Source of the DNA: Streptomyces sp. NBC_01439
GTDB lineage: Bacteria; Actinomycetota; Actinomycetes; Streptomycetales; Streptomycetaceae
Direction: 5' to 3'
NCBI RefSeq assembly: GCF_036227605.1
Contig: NZ_CP109487.1
Location: 434,001-498,000, forward strand
Length of the DNA stretch: 64,000 bases
The position numbers and the translations under genes are program-made. The notes below the pieces were generated by a model. That model was given only the letters and a program-made list of their open reading frames with translations, ran no database searches and was not told where the DNA came from. Numbering within the stretch: the first letter of the stretch is position 1; each line of letters starts with the position of its first letter. This document shows positions 52,913 to 63,785 of this stretch, one piece after another.

Positions 52913-54466
52913 TCAGCGGCGGGTGAGCGTGAGCCGGATGCCCTGCGGGTCGAGCGTCGCGGGCAGCGGCCCCACCGGGTCCAGCACCGGCCGGGTACCC
53001 GTGACCCGATGGCCGCGCAACACCTCGGCGCAGAGCGCGGCGGTGGCCATCAGGCCGAGCTGGTCACCCGGGCAGCGGCCGCCGCCGTGGCTGAAGGGCG
53101 CCATCCGGAGGTCCTGATCCGCACCCGGGTTCTTCCACCGGCCGGGCACGAACACGTGCGCGGCCGGTACCCGTTCGGGGTCGCGCTGGTGGAACGCGGC
53201 GGGCACCAGCACCGAGGTGCCGACCGGGTAGCGCACGCCCCGCCATTCGGTCTCGGCGCGGGTGACGCGGATCAGGTCGGGCACGACCGGGTACAGCCTC
53301 AGGGACTCCCGGACGCAGGCCCGCAGCCGGGGCAGTTCACCCCGCTCCGCACCGGCGGCGACTTCGGCGGCCGCCTCGGCCACGGCCAGGTCCTGCTCCG
53401 CGGGGTGCACCCCGAGCAGGAGCAGGGTGCGCAGCAGCGTGTCCGGGACGACGTCCATCGCCAGCAGCCAGTGCTGGGCCTCGCCCACGGGGTCCAGGGT
53501 TCCGGTCGGGTCGACGTAGCGGGCGGCCCGACCGACGAGGGTGTCGTCGTCGGCCCGGGCGGCGTACTCCTCGATGCGGGCGCGGGCCTTGTCGTGCACG
53601 GAGCGGGCGGCGCGCACCCGGCCGCCGCGCGAGCCCCTGCCCTCGGCGCGCAGCTGGGTGAGCCATCCGCTCAGCTGCTCGTCCGCGGCTGCCGCGTCGC
53701 CGAGCACGATCCGCCGGGCGGCGCGGTGAACGGCGTACCGGGCGCGGGCCAGGTCGAGGGTGACGGGGCCGGTGCCGGCGCTGGTACCGGTGCTGATGGG
53801 GGCGGCGGTGAAGGGATCCGTCGCGGGTGCGGAACCGGTGAGGTGCCGGGCCTCCTCGGCGAGGGCCCTGAGGAAGGACCCGCAGGAGGGGTGCACGGGC
53901 CGGCCCGTGGCCAGCACCTCGGCGATGACCTCGCGTCGCTCCGCACCGGGCTCGCCGCGGGAGCAGCCCGAGTCGGCGGGTTCCCCGGGGTTCAGACCCC
54001 GGCACTTGTCCGGCGGGGCCGCCGCGAGGACGCTGACGGGTTCGGCGTAGAAGCGGCGCAGGTCCTGCGGGTCGAGCAGGACGAGGACGGTCCGCCCGGA
54101 GCGGGTGCGGACCAGGGCGGGCGCGTCCCCGCACCGAGCGCGCAGGGCCCGCAGCGCGGCTGCGGAGGTGCGCACCTCGCCGGGGCGGGGCCGGGCCAGG
54201 GCGCGCAGCAGGACGCCGAGGCCGGCGAGGGCCCCCCGGGCGGCTGTTTCCGGGGCCGGGGCGGGAGCCGCGTACCGCAACGATCGCTTCGCGGACGTCC
54301 GCCGGCCGGGGGCTTCCGCGCCCAGTCCCGGCACGGCGGGCCCGCGGTCCACGAGCGGTGTCGCGCCGCGGGGGGAGCGACCGGCCCGCTCGGGGCGGCG
54401 CCGGGCGGCGAGGGCCCGTACCCGGGCTCGGAGCCCGTCGAGGGCGGCCCCTTGGACCGTACGCAT
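52913..54466 (-). CDS. Cytochrome P450
   Basis: 517 residues. Heme loop FSHGGGRCPGDQLG with Cys near 465; ExxR helix in CVRESLRLYPVVPD (near 388); PERF-like VFVPGRWKNPGADQ. The I-helix reads AMDVVPDTLLRTLLLLG, unlike the usual AGxDTT, so oxygen activation may be unusual. The N-terminal 75 residues are Arg/Ala-rich, without a clear membrane anchor, and make the protein longer than most bacterial P450s (about 400). No ferredoxin lies nearby. Substrate unknown. Confidence 0.88.
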   Translation of the reverse strand: MRTVQGAALDGLRARVRALAARRRPERAGRSPRGATPLVDRGPAVPGLGAEAPGRRTSAKRSLRYAAPAPAPETAARGALAGLGVLLRALARPRPGEVRTSAAALRALRARCGDAPALVRTRSGRTVLVLLDPQDLRRFYAEPVSVLAAAPPDKCRGLNPGEPADSGCSRGEPGAERREVIAEVLATGRPVHPSCGSFLRALAEEARHLTGSAPATDPFTAAPISTGTSAGTGPVTLDLARARYAVHRAARRIVLGDAAAADEQLSGWLTQLRAEGRGSRGGRVRAARSVHDKARARIEEYAARADDDTLVGRAARYVDPTGTLDPVGEAQHWLLAMDVVPDTLLRTLLLLGVHPAEQDLAVAEAAAEVAAGAERGELPRLRACVRESLRLYPVVPDLIRVTRAETEWRGVRYPVGTSVLVPAAFHQRDPERVPAAHVFVPGRWKNPGADQDLRMAPFSHGGGRCPGDQLGLMATAALCAEVLRGHRVTGTRPVLDPVGPLPATLDPQGIRLTLTRR

Positions 54467-54556
54467 CCGTGTACCTCCGCGGCGGGAGCGACAACACTCG
54501 GCGACAACGGCATCACCGTACGTCCCACCTGCGCGCTCCGCGCCCCGAGGGCCGCC

Positions 54557-55066
54557 TCAGGGGTCCAACCCGACCAGCAGCGCCGCGATGTCCAGTCCGG
54601 CCGTGAGGTAGGAGGTGAAGGCCTCGTTGTTCAGGGCCCACGGCGAACGGCCGCGGCGCACACGGGCGATGGCCTCGGCGGGTGTCAGTCCCCGGTCGAC
54701 GAGGCACTGGGCGACAACGAGGCCCGACCTGTTGTAGCCCGAGTGGCAGCGGACCAGTGTGGTGAGGCCCGAATCGAGGGCCAGTCCCGCGGTGCGGGCG
54801 AGGCGCTGGACGGTGTGGAGCTGGTCGGCGGTGAGCTCGGCGTCCGGCATCTCCCCCACGACGTGCTCGGCGCGTGGTCCCGGGCCGTGGCCGGTCCGGG
54901 TGAAGAGGCTGATGACGAGGTCGAACTCGTCCCCCACGACGACGGGCCGCAGCTCACCGACCGGGTCGGTCCAGTAGTGGCCGCCCATCCACAGGCCCGG
55001 TGCGACCTCGTCCCACGGGGAAGACGGCCCGGGTACGCCCCGGTCGCGCCGTCGGGTCTTCTTCAT
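54557..55066 (-). CDS. Dual-specificity/tyrosine protein phosphatase
   Basis: 169 residues, ATG 55066 (MKKTRRRDRG). The C-x5-R active site reads VRCHSGYNRSGLVVAQ (Cys-His-Ser-Gly-Tyr-Asn-Arg), with Asp in a general-acid position on MPDAELTADQL. Upstream, APGLWMGGHYWTDPVGEL and FDLVISLFTR fit the DSP fold. The residue before Cys is Arg instead of the usual His. Lies 51 nt from the neighbouring serine-hydrolase-like gene on the same strand. Substrate unknown. Confidence 0.85.
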   Translation of the reverse strand: MKKTRRRDRGVPGPSSPWDEVAPGLWMGGHYWTDPVGELRPVVVGDEFDLVISLFTRTGHGPGPRAEHVVGEMPDAELTADQLHTVQRLARTAGLALDSGLTTLVRCHSGYNRSGLVVAQCLVDRGLTPAEAIARVRRGRSPWALNNEAFTSYLTAGLDIAALLVGLDP

Positions 55067-55116
55067 ACGGCCGTGACCTCCTGGGGACGGCCTCCAGGAT
55101 CTCACACAACAGGCCG

Positions 55117-55899
55117 TCATTCAGCGGTAGTTGACGCGAAGGCCGCTTCACGGAAGGCGGTGCGCGGCATACCTCGCCCAGTGGTCGGAAGGAGGACCGC
55201 CCAGCGGTGGTGTCGGGGGGAGACCCACAGGGCCGGACCGCCGTCCTGCGGGGCGTGGTGGGTCCAGACCCCGTGCGGGGCGGGGTCCCACAGCAGGCCG
55301 CGGGCTGGGGTGAGTTCGCCGGTGCGGATCCGGAGCGACTCGGTGGTCCAGGCGCGGCTGATGCCCGCCGGGGCCGCCGGGTGTGCCGGGGCCGCCCCAT
55401 CCATCCGGTCCACCGGGTCCAGGAGGTGGCGCAGGAAGCGGACGAGGTCGGCGAGGGGCGCGCGGAGGGTGCCGTCGGTGAAGCGGGTGCCGGTCATGCC
55501 CAGCGGGTGCCAGACCCGGGTGGCCGCGAGGTCGGCGAGCGGGCTGCCGGAGAGCTGCTCGGCGAGACGGGTGAGGTGGGTGAGGGCGGCGGTCCCGCCC
55601 GGGTGCGTGAGGAGGAGGTGGGCGGTGGTCCCGGCCGGTACGCCCTCGGCGGCCGCACCCCCGTAGGCGGTGAGCGGTGTGTGCAGCCGCAGCTCGCCCT
55701 CGTCGACGAGGCTGCCGATGACCGGCCAGAGCGCGAGGACGCCGCTGAGGCCGTCCACGTCGAAGGCGGCGTCGGCGGGGTGCCCGCCGTCCGAACCGGC
55801 CTGGAGGCCCACGGGTCCGCCGACGGCCCACACCGCCCCGGGGTCGGCGGACTCCACGAGGGCCCGGACGGCGGTGGCCTGGTCGCACAGGGGGGTCAT
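55117..55899 (-). CDS. Serine hydrolase-like protein lacking catalytic Ser/Lys
   Basis: 260 residues, beta-lactamase/class C esterase fold by pattern. The first motif, usually F-D-x-A-S-L-S-K-V-L-A, reads FDVDGLSGVLALWPVIG, so both the nucleophile Ser and the Lys are Gly. LLTHPGGTAAL is followed directly by the next helix, with no Y-x-N segment. VWHPLGMTGTRF and a C-terminal WVSPRHHRW remain. Shorter than the family norm (about 350). The reading frame is intact, so it may be a binding pseudoenzyme. ATG 55899 has a weak ribosome site. Confidence 0.7.
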   Translation of the reverse strand: MTPLCDQATAVRALVESADPGAVWAVGGPVGLQAGSDGGHPADAAFDVDGLSGVLALWPVIGSLVDEGELRLHTPLTAYGGAAAEGVPAGTTAHLLLTHPGGTAALTHLTRLAEQLSGSPLADLAATRVWHPLGMTGTRFTDGTLRAPLADLVRFLRHLLDPVDRMDGAAPAHPAAPAGISRAWTTESLRIRTGELTPARGLLWDPAPHGVWTHHAPQDGGPALWVSPRHHRWAVLLPTTGRGMPRTAFREAAFASTTAE

Positions 55900-56002
55900 G
55901 CCCGCCCACGTTAACGAGCCGGGTGGCCGCCTCCCGGCAGGCCGCCGCGGAGTCCGCGCTCCGGCCACCCGAATGCCCGCGCAGAGCAGCGGCGAGCAGG
56001 AA

Positions 56003-56031
56003 GGGGCGGGGCGCCCGCCGGCACCCCGCCC
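56003..56031. terminator. Terminator hairpin after subtilisin gene
   Basis: GGGGCGGGG (56003-56011) pairs with CCCCGCCCC (56023-56031) over 9 bp with a GC-rich loop, about 20 nt after the stop of the protease read on the minus strand. Confidence 0.6.
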
Positions 56032-56050
56032 CCGTGTCCTACCGGCCGGG

Positions 56051-59000
56051 CTAGCTCTTGTCCGGGCGGTCGGTCACCCGCAGGGTGTTCAGCAGGGGCT
56101 TGCCGAATCCGCTGTGCGTGACGAAGCGGACGTTGAGCACCCCGTCCGTGACCGTGACCGTGTACGTACGGGTCAGGGCCTTGTAGGTGCCCGCCTCCAG
56201 GGAGATGTCCAGGGAGGGCAGGACCTGCGTGCCCTCGGCCAGGACGTCGAAGACGCGCTTGTTGGGCTTGGTGGAGGAGAGCTCCGCGAAGCCGAGCTCC
56301 ACCGTGTAGGTACCGTTCGGCACGTTGTCGAAGCGGTACTCGTACATGCCCTCGCGGGCGTTGCGGAACAGCCGCTGCTCGTCCGTGCCGGCGATGGTGC
56401 GGCCGGTGGACTCCACGGTGCTGTTGCCCTGGTAGCCGTAAGAACCGGGCGTGTACTTGCGGTCCGGGGACCAGGCGTCACCCAGGCCGTCCGTGGTGGT
56501 GTAGCCGGATCCCGCGTCCAGGCCGACCTGGTAGCGCGGGACGACGACCTTGACCGGGACGGAAAGGACCGGGGTCCGGCCGCTCGCCGAGGTGATCTTC
56601 AGGTCGGCGGTGAGGACCGCGCCCGGGGTCAGTCCGGTGGTGTCCACCGAAAGGGTGACCGGGACCTTCCCGCCGGTCGCGAGGGTGCCGGTCGCCGGGG
56701 TGGCGCTCAGCCAGGTCGCGTCCTCGGACACCGTGAACTCCGTGCCGAGGCCCGGGTTGGTCAGCTCCAGGGTCCGGGTCCGCTGCTGGTTTGCCGGGAG
56801 GACGACCTCCAGGGACGGCTTGGACGCCGTCACCCTTCCGGTGCGCAGGGACTGCGTCACCGCCGTGACGTCGGCCGCCTTGACGTCCACCGTCGCCGTG
56901 GCGGACTCGTACTGCGGCGCGGCCAGCGAGACGGCCCGCGCGCCCGACGGGCTCTGGACGACGTACCCGCCGTCCGCGGCCGTGGTCGCCGACACCGCCG
57001 TGTCACCGGTGCCGACGGTCACCGTGGCGCCCGCGACGCCGTTGCCGTCGTTGGCGTCGAGCACCCGGCCCGCCACCACGCCGCTCTTGGTGGTCCGGAA
57101 GGCGACGGACAGGCCGTCCGTGATGGCGGCGGTGTTGTAGGAGTACTTGAAGGCGTCGGTGCCGGCCGCGTTCTCCACGCCGACCGTGGCCGAGGAGCCC
57201 CCCTTGATGCCGGTCCCGCCGGTCCCCTTGTAGGAGTAGGAGACGGTGCCGTCCTCGCCGATCGCGGCCGTGAAGGAGAACTTGTCGGCCTGCGCCGACC
57301 AGTGGGACACCTGGCGCCACTCGATCACGTAGCTCCGGTGCGGAGCGGTGCCGGTCACGGCGGTGAAGACGCCGGATCCGCTGCCCGCGGCGCCGACGAC
57401 CAGGTCGTCCCAGAACGGGTACAGGGCCGCGTTGGGCGTGGCCGTGCTCGGCAGGTCGCCGTTGATGTCACTGGTGTTGTTGCCGCCGAAGCTGACCGTG
57501 CCGTTGGTGCCGATCCAGGCCTGGCCGTACGTCTTGCCGTACAGGGGCAGCGGGAAGGGCAGGTCGACGCGCTCGGTGGTGTTGTCTCCGGTGAGCGCGA
57601 GCTGGCGGGTGCCCTCGACGTACGGGCGGTTGCCGGCGGCGGCGCAGGCGTAGCCGTATCCGTCGGTGCGTTCGGGCAGGTTGACCGCGACGGTGGCGTC
57701 GCCGGCAACCGTGACCTTCGCCGTGCCGCCGGTGACGCAGCGGGAGGCGTGGGTGGCGTTCACGTCGTACGTGCCGTGCGGCAGGGTGACCTCGAAGCGG
57801 CCCTGGGCGTCGGCGGTCGCGGTCACCGGGGTGTCCGCGATGGTGACGGAGGCGCCGGCGGCCGGTCCGGCGGCCGAGGAAACGGTGCCGGTGAGCTTGC
57901 CGGAGGGCGCCTGGGCGAGGGTGAAGTCGCCGGTGGCGGTGGCGTTCTCGGTGACCGTGGCCGTTCCGGTCTGCTGGCCGTAGCCGAACTTGGCGGCGGT
58001 CAGGGCGTAGTCGCCGACCGAGAGGGAGGTGAAGCGGTAGGTGCCGTCGGCCGCGGTGGTGGTCGTACGGTCGATCGGGCCGTCGGCGGTGATCTTCACG
58101 CCCGCGACGGGCTGGTCGCCGGAGCGCACGGTGCCGCCGAGCGAGCCGATGGCGCCGCGCGGGGCGGCGGTCACGGCGGCAAGGACGTCGAGCCGGCCCT
58201 CACCAAAGACGTTGTTGTCGGCGGCGTTTCCGCCGCACTGGCTGCTGTCGGTGTCCAGGGCGGTGCCGTCCAGGAGCGCCTCGGTCTGCGCGATGTCGCC
58301 TTCCAGGGCGGGCGCGGCGGACCACAGCAGGGCGACGGCGGCCGCGGTGTGCGGTGAGGCCATCGACGTGCCGGAGAAGGCCTCGTACGCGCCGCCGGGG
58401 ACGGAGGAGCGGACGTTCACGCCGGGGGCGGCGATGTTCGGCTTGACGATGCCGCCGGGGCCCGCGCCGCGCGAGGAGAAGGACGCGATCGCGTTGTTGA
58501 TGTCGAAGGCGCCGGAGCTGTAGGAGCTGGCGTAGTCGCCGGGCGAGCCGGCGGTGTTGCAGCCCGGGCCGGCGTTCCCGTTGGAGAAGGCCGGGAAGAT
58601 GCCGGCGGCCCGCCAGGTGTCGACGATCTGCTGGTACCAGGTGTCGCCGCCGCTCCCGCCCCAGGAGTTGTTGACGATGTGCGGGGCGAGGTCGGGGCGC
58701 GGGTTCTGCCCGTTGAGGTCGGTCGGGGCGACGATCCACTGGCCCGAGGCGAGGAGGGAGGCCTCGGAGCAGGAGTTCGACTCGCAGCCCTTGGCCGCGA
58801 TCCACTTGGCACCGGGGGCCACGCCGATCTTGTTGGCGCCGCCGTCGTCGCCGACCATCGTGCCCATGGTGTGGGTGCCGTGGTCGTTGTTGTCGCAGGG
58901 GGCAGCGGTGGTGCACACGCCCGCCGGGTCGAACCAGTTGTAGGCGTGGTCGTACGTGCCGTCCGCCTTCTTGCCGCGGTACTGGTTGTTCACGGCCGGG

Positions 59001-59659
59001 TGGGTGTAGTCCACGCCGCTGTCGATGTTGGCGACGACGATGCCCTCGCCGCGCACGCCGACCTGGTCCCAGACCTGCGGGGCCTTGATCCGGTCGATGT
59101 TCCACTCGATGGCGTCGGCGACGGCCTTCTCCCGCTTGCCTTCGGTGGGCTTGGGGAGGTCGACCTTGTCGTCGGCGTCGATCCGGGCGACCTCGGGGCG
59201 CTGGGCGAGGGTTCCGGCGAGCTTCTGGCTGCCGACGACGCGCACGGCGTTCACGATCCAGTACGAGGTGTACTCGGCTCCGGCGCCCTGCAGGGCCTTG
59301 ACGACGTCGGCCTGGCTGCGCGCGGCGTGGTCCTTCTTGATCCGCAGAACCGTTTCGGCCTTGGCGGCGCGGGTCTGCTGCTTCCCCGCGGCGGTGAGGT
59401 CGGCGGCGCTGTCGAGGTAGACCCAGAAGGCCGCCTTGGCGGACTCGTCGAGCTGGGTGCGGAGCTTGGGTTCGATCTTGCGCTCGGCCGCCGTCGGTGC
59501 GGCAGGTCCGGGGTCCGGCGCGGCCGCGGCGACGCCCGCGCCGATCGGCAGGAGCAGGACCGAAGTGAGGGCGGCGAGCGCCGTGCGTAAGGACCGTGCG
59601 GGCCTTGCCGGCCCGGTGGGCCGCAAGGCTCGTGGGGTCCGGTTGTCGCGTTGGGCCAC
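56051..59659 (-). CDS. Large secreted subtilisin-type (S8) peptidase
   Basis: 1202 residues, GTG 59659 with GGAG upstream. Signal peptide about 1-50; inhibitor-I9-like propeptide (about 60-180). Catalytic triad: Asp in VANIDSGVDYTHP (about 214), His in NDHGTHTMGTM (about 261), Ser in FSGTSMASPHTAAA (about 431). After the protease come at least two carboxypeptidase-regulatory-like beta domains (VRSGDQPVAGVKITADGP and GRVLDANDGNGVAGATV), a domain around WIGTNGTVSFGGNN, a BACON-like repeat (TNPGLGTEFTVSEDATWLSATP) and a C-terminal malectin-like domain starting near YQVGLDAGSGYTT. Extracellular protein degradation. Confidence 0.93.
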   Translation of the reverse strand: MAQRDNRTPRALRPTGPARPARSLRTALAALTSVLLLPIGAGVAAAAPDPGPAAPTAAERKIEPKLRTQLDESAKAAFWVYLDSAADLTAAGKQQTRAAKAETVLRIKKDHAARSQADVVKALQGAGAEYTSYWIVNAVRVVGSQKLAGTLAQRPEVARIDADDKVDLPKPTEGKREKAVADAIEWNIDRIKAPQVWDQVGVRGEGIVVANIDSGVDYTHPAVNNQYRGKKADGTYDHAYNWFDPAGVCTTAAPCDNNDHGTHTMGTMVGDDGGANKIGVAPGAKWIAAKGCESNSCSEASLLASGQWIVAPTDLNGQNPRPDLAPHIVNNSWGGSGGDTWYQQIVDTWRAAGIFPAFSNGNAGPGCNTAGSPGDYASSYSSGAFDINNAIASFSSRGAGPGGIVKPNIAAPGVNVRSSVPGGAYEAFSGTSMASPHTAAAVALLWSAAPALEGDIAQTEALLDGTALDTDSSQCGGNAADNNVFGEGRLDVLAAVTAAPRGAIGSLGGTVRSGDQPVAGVKITADGPIDRTTTTAADGTYRFTSLSVGDYALTAAKFGYGQQTGTATVTENATATGDFTLAQAPSGKLTGTVSSAAGPAAGASVTIADTPVTATADAQGRFEVTLPHGTYDVNATHASRCVTGGTAKVTVAGDATVAVNLPERTDGYGYACAAAGNRPYVEGTRQLALTGDNTTERVDLPFPLPLYGKTYGQAWIGTNGTVSFGGNNTSDINGDLPSTATPNAALYPFWDDLVVGAAGSGSGVFTAVTGTAPHRSYVIEWRQVSHWSAQADKFSFTAAIGEDGTVSYSYKGTGGTGIKGGSSATVGVENAAGTDAFKYSYNTAAITDGLSVAFRTTKSGVVAGRVLDANDGNGVAGATVTVGTGDTAVSATTAADGGYVVQSPSGARAVSLAAPQYESATATVDVKAADVTAVTQSLRTGRVTASKPSLEVVLPANQQRTRTLELTNPGLGTEFTVSEDATWLSATPATGTLATGGKVPVTLSVDTTGLTPGAVLTADLKITSASGRTPVLSVPVKVVVPRYQVGLDAGSGYTTTDGLGDAWSPDRKYTPGSYGYQGNSTVESTGRTIAGTDEQRLFRNAREGMYEYRFDNVPNGTYTVELGFAELSSTKPNKRVFDVLAEGTQVLPSLDISLEAGTYKALTRTYTVTVTDGVLNVRFVTHSGFGKPLLNTLRVTDRPDKS

Positions 59660-59822
59660 GTGTTGTCTCCTCGTACGCCGTGTGCGGGATGTGCGGGAAG
59701 GGTGCGCGTGACGTGCGCGGGCCATGGTGAACGAGGCGTCATGCTCATTACAAGGGTGGCTTTTCGGCCTTCCCCCGACCGCCCCGGTGGCCCGCTCGGG
59801 CCGCGCGCGCCAGCCTGAAGAC

Positions 59823-61304
59823 ATGACTTCGCCCGCCGAGCCGTCCGGAGCCGGTGTCCCGATCGCGTCCGCACGGGGCCGGTGGATCCTGCTGACCACC
59901 GTGCTCGGATCGACCATGGCCATGCTGGACGGGACCGTGGTGAACGTGGCACTGCCGCGCATCGGGGAGGACCTCGACGCCGATCTGGCCGTGCTCCAGT
60001 GGACGGTGAACGCCTATCTGCTGACCCTGGCCGGGCTGATCCTGGTCGGCGGATCACTGAGCGACCGCTTCGGGCGGCGCCGGATCTTCGTGCTCGGCGT
60101 GGTGTGGTTCGCGCTCGGCTCGCTGCTGTGCGGCATCGCGCCGAACGCCGGGGTGCTGATCGCGGCCCGCGCCCTGCAGGGCATCGGCGGGGCGTTGCTG
60201 GCGCCCGGCTCCCTGGCCCTGATCCAGGCGTCGATCCGCGCCGACGACCGGGGGCGGGCGATCGGACTGTGGTCGGGGCTCGGCGGGGTGGGCGCGGCCG
60301 TGGGACCGTTCCTCGGCGGCTGGCTGGTGGACGGGCCGGGCTGGCGGTGGGTGTTCCTGCTGAACGTGCCGCTGGCCGCGGTGTGCGTGCCGGTCGCCCT
60401 GCGGCACGTACCGGAATCGCGGGACCCGCAGGCGCACGGGCGGTTCGACGTGGCCGGGGCGGCACTCGGTGCGAGCGCCCTGGGGCTGGTCACCTACGCG
60501 CTGATCGAGGCCCGGTCGGGCGCGCCGGCGGTGATCGTCGCCGCGGTGCTCGGGGTCCTGCTGGGCGTCGCCTTCGTCTACGTGGAGCGGCGACGGCCCG
60601 ATCCGATGGTGCCGCCAGACATCTTCGCGTCCCGGCTGTTCACCGCCGTCAACCTCGTCACCCTGTGCGTGTACGCGGCGATCGGCGGGTTCTTCTTCCT
60701 CGTCGTGCTCCAGCTCCAGGTGGTGTCCGGCTACTCGGCGCTGGCCGCCGGGGCCGCGATGCTGCCGACGACCCTCCTCATGCTCCTCCTGTCGGCGCGC
60801 TCGGGTGAGCTCGGGGAGCGGATCGGACCGCGCGTCCCGCTCACGGTGGGGCCGCTGCTGTGTGCGGCGGGAACGCTGCTGATGCTACGGGTGGGACCGT
60901 CGGCCTCGTACGTACGGGACGTGCTGCCCGCGATGGTCGTCATGGGCATGGGCCTCGTGGCCCTGGTGGCCCCGCTGACGTCGACCGTGCTCGCCTCGGT
61001 GGATCCCGGCCGGGCGGGCCTGGCCAGCGGGATCAACAACGCGGCGGCGCGCGTGGCCGGGCTGCTCGCGGTGGCGGCGCTGCCGCTGCTGTCCGGAATG
61101 GGGCCGGAGTCGTACCGCTCGGCGACCCAGTTCGACGCCGCTTTCGGGCGGGCGATGCTCTGGTGCACCGGAGCCTTCGTGGCCGGCGCCGCCCTGGCCT
61201 GGGCGACCGTACGCTCCCCCGTGCCCGAGGCGTGCCACCCCCAGTGCCACACGTACTGCGCGGTGTCGGCCCCGCCGCTCGAACCCCGTGAGGAGCACGG
61301 CTGA
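59823..61304 (+). CDS. MFS multidrug exporter (DHA2, 14-helix type)
   Basis: 493 residues. MLDGTVVNVALPRIGEDL and LSDRFGRRRIFVLG are DHA2 motifs; motif C lies in SGLGGVGAAVGPFLGGWL. Fourteen helices, with a Cys/His-rich C-terminus (PEACHPQCHTYC). ATG 59823. It diverges from the subtilisin gene and lies only four bases upstream of the broken DUF6629-type gene. Substrate unknown. Confidence 0.92.
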   Translation: MTSPAEPSGAGVPIASARGRWILLTTVLGSTMAMLDGTVVNVALPRIGEDLDADLAVLQWTVNAYLLTLAGLILVGGSLSDRFGRRRIFVLGVVWFALGSLLCGIAPNAGVLIAARALQGIGGALLAPGSLALIQASIRADDRGRAIGLWSGLGGVGAAVGPFLGGWLVDGPGWRWVFLLNVPLAAVCVPVALRHVPESRDPQAHGRFDVAGAALGASALGLVTYALIEARSGAPAVIVAAVLGVLLGVAFVYVERRRPDPMVPPDIFASRLFTAVNLVTLCVYAAIGGFFFLVVLQLQVVSGYSALAAGAAMLPTTLLMLLLSARSGELGERIGPRVPLTVGPLLCAAGTLLMLRVGPSASYVRDVLPAMVVMGMGLVALVAPLTSTVLASVDPGRAGLASGINNAAARVAGLLAVAALPLLSGMGPESYRSATQFDAAFGRAMLWCTGAFVAGAALAWATVRSPVPEACHPQCHTYCAVSAPPLEPREEHG

Positions 61305-61308
61305 TCCC

Positions 61309-61934
61309 GTGTGCTGGAGCGCGACGGCCGATCTGGTGGCGGGGACGGCGATCTGCGCCGTCGGGATCGCGTGCCTGGCTCGGGTGCGGCGGGCCCGCGA
61401 CCTGCCCGTCGCCGCGCTGCCGCTGTTGCTGGGCGCGCACCAACTGGTGGAGGCCGCGGTGTGGGGCACGGGCGGCGGCTGCTCCCCGGCCGCAACGGCC
61501 TGGGCGGTGATCGCCCTGCCACTGCTGGCGCTCTGGATGCCGGCCGGCGTCCTGCTGGCGGCCGCGCCCGAGGTCCGGCGCCGGTTGTGGGGCCCCTGGC
61601 CGCAGGGCTCGCCACGGCCGCGGTGCTCGCGTACTGCCTCGCCTCCCGGCCGGTGACCGCCGAGATCCGGAGCCACACCATCGGCTACGGCGTGAATGTT
61701 CCGTGGATGCCGCTGGTGCTGGCGGGCTACCTGTTCGCCACGCTGGGCCCGCTCCTGCTCGGGGGCGACCGGCGGCTCGGGACCCTCGGCATGGTGCTGG
61801 CGGTGGGGGCGCTGACCTGCTCAGCGCTGTGGCGGCTGGAATTCGCCTCCACGTGGTGTGCCTTCGCGGCGGTCGCTTAACTGCTGGTCTGGGGCTGGGT
61901 CCGGCGGCCGGAAGCAGCTTCCGCCACCTCGTGA
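61309..61934 (+). pseudogene. DUF6629-type membrane protein, frameshift plus nonsense
   Basis: From GTG 61309 the frame reads VCWSATADLVAGTAICAVG, then LPLLLGAHQLVEAAVWG and ALPLLALWMPAGVLL, as in actinobacterial DUF6629 proteins. Near 61595 the frame breaks: the family sequence continues (VGPLAAGLATAAVLAYCLA...LEFASTWCAFAAVA) in another frame, as if one base were lost beside GGGGCCCC. TAA at 61878-61880 then interrupts the family tail, which continues in the same frame (LLVWGWVRRPEAAS) to TGA 61934. Restoring one base gives 209 codons. Confidence 0.8.
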
Positions 61935-61953
61935 TCGACCGGAAGTTACCTAG

Positions 61954-63663
<1,710 letters not shown>

Positions 63664-63710
63664 CCGTACGCCCGCCCGGGCCGGGCCCCGCGCGGCCCGG
63701 CCCGGCCCGG

Positions 63711-63770
63711 CATGGCCCGGCCCGGCATGGCCCGGCCCGGCATGGCCCGGCCCGGCATGGCCCGGCCCGG
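63711..63770. repeat. 15-bp tandem repeat after cholesterol oxidase gene
   Basis: Four copies of CATGGCCCGGCCCGG, starting at 63711, 63726, 63741 and 63756, embedded in a longer C/G-only tract. It may form hairpins and serve as a terminator region between convergent genes. Confidence 0.85.
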
Positions 63771-63785
63771 CCCGGAAGCAAAGGC

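Noticed and set aside
63711..63770. Possible CRISPR array
   Set aside because: Direct tandem copies of 15 bp with no unique spacers.
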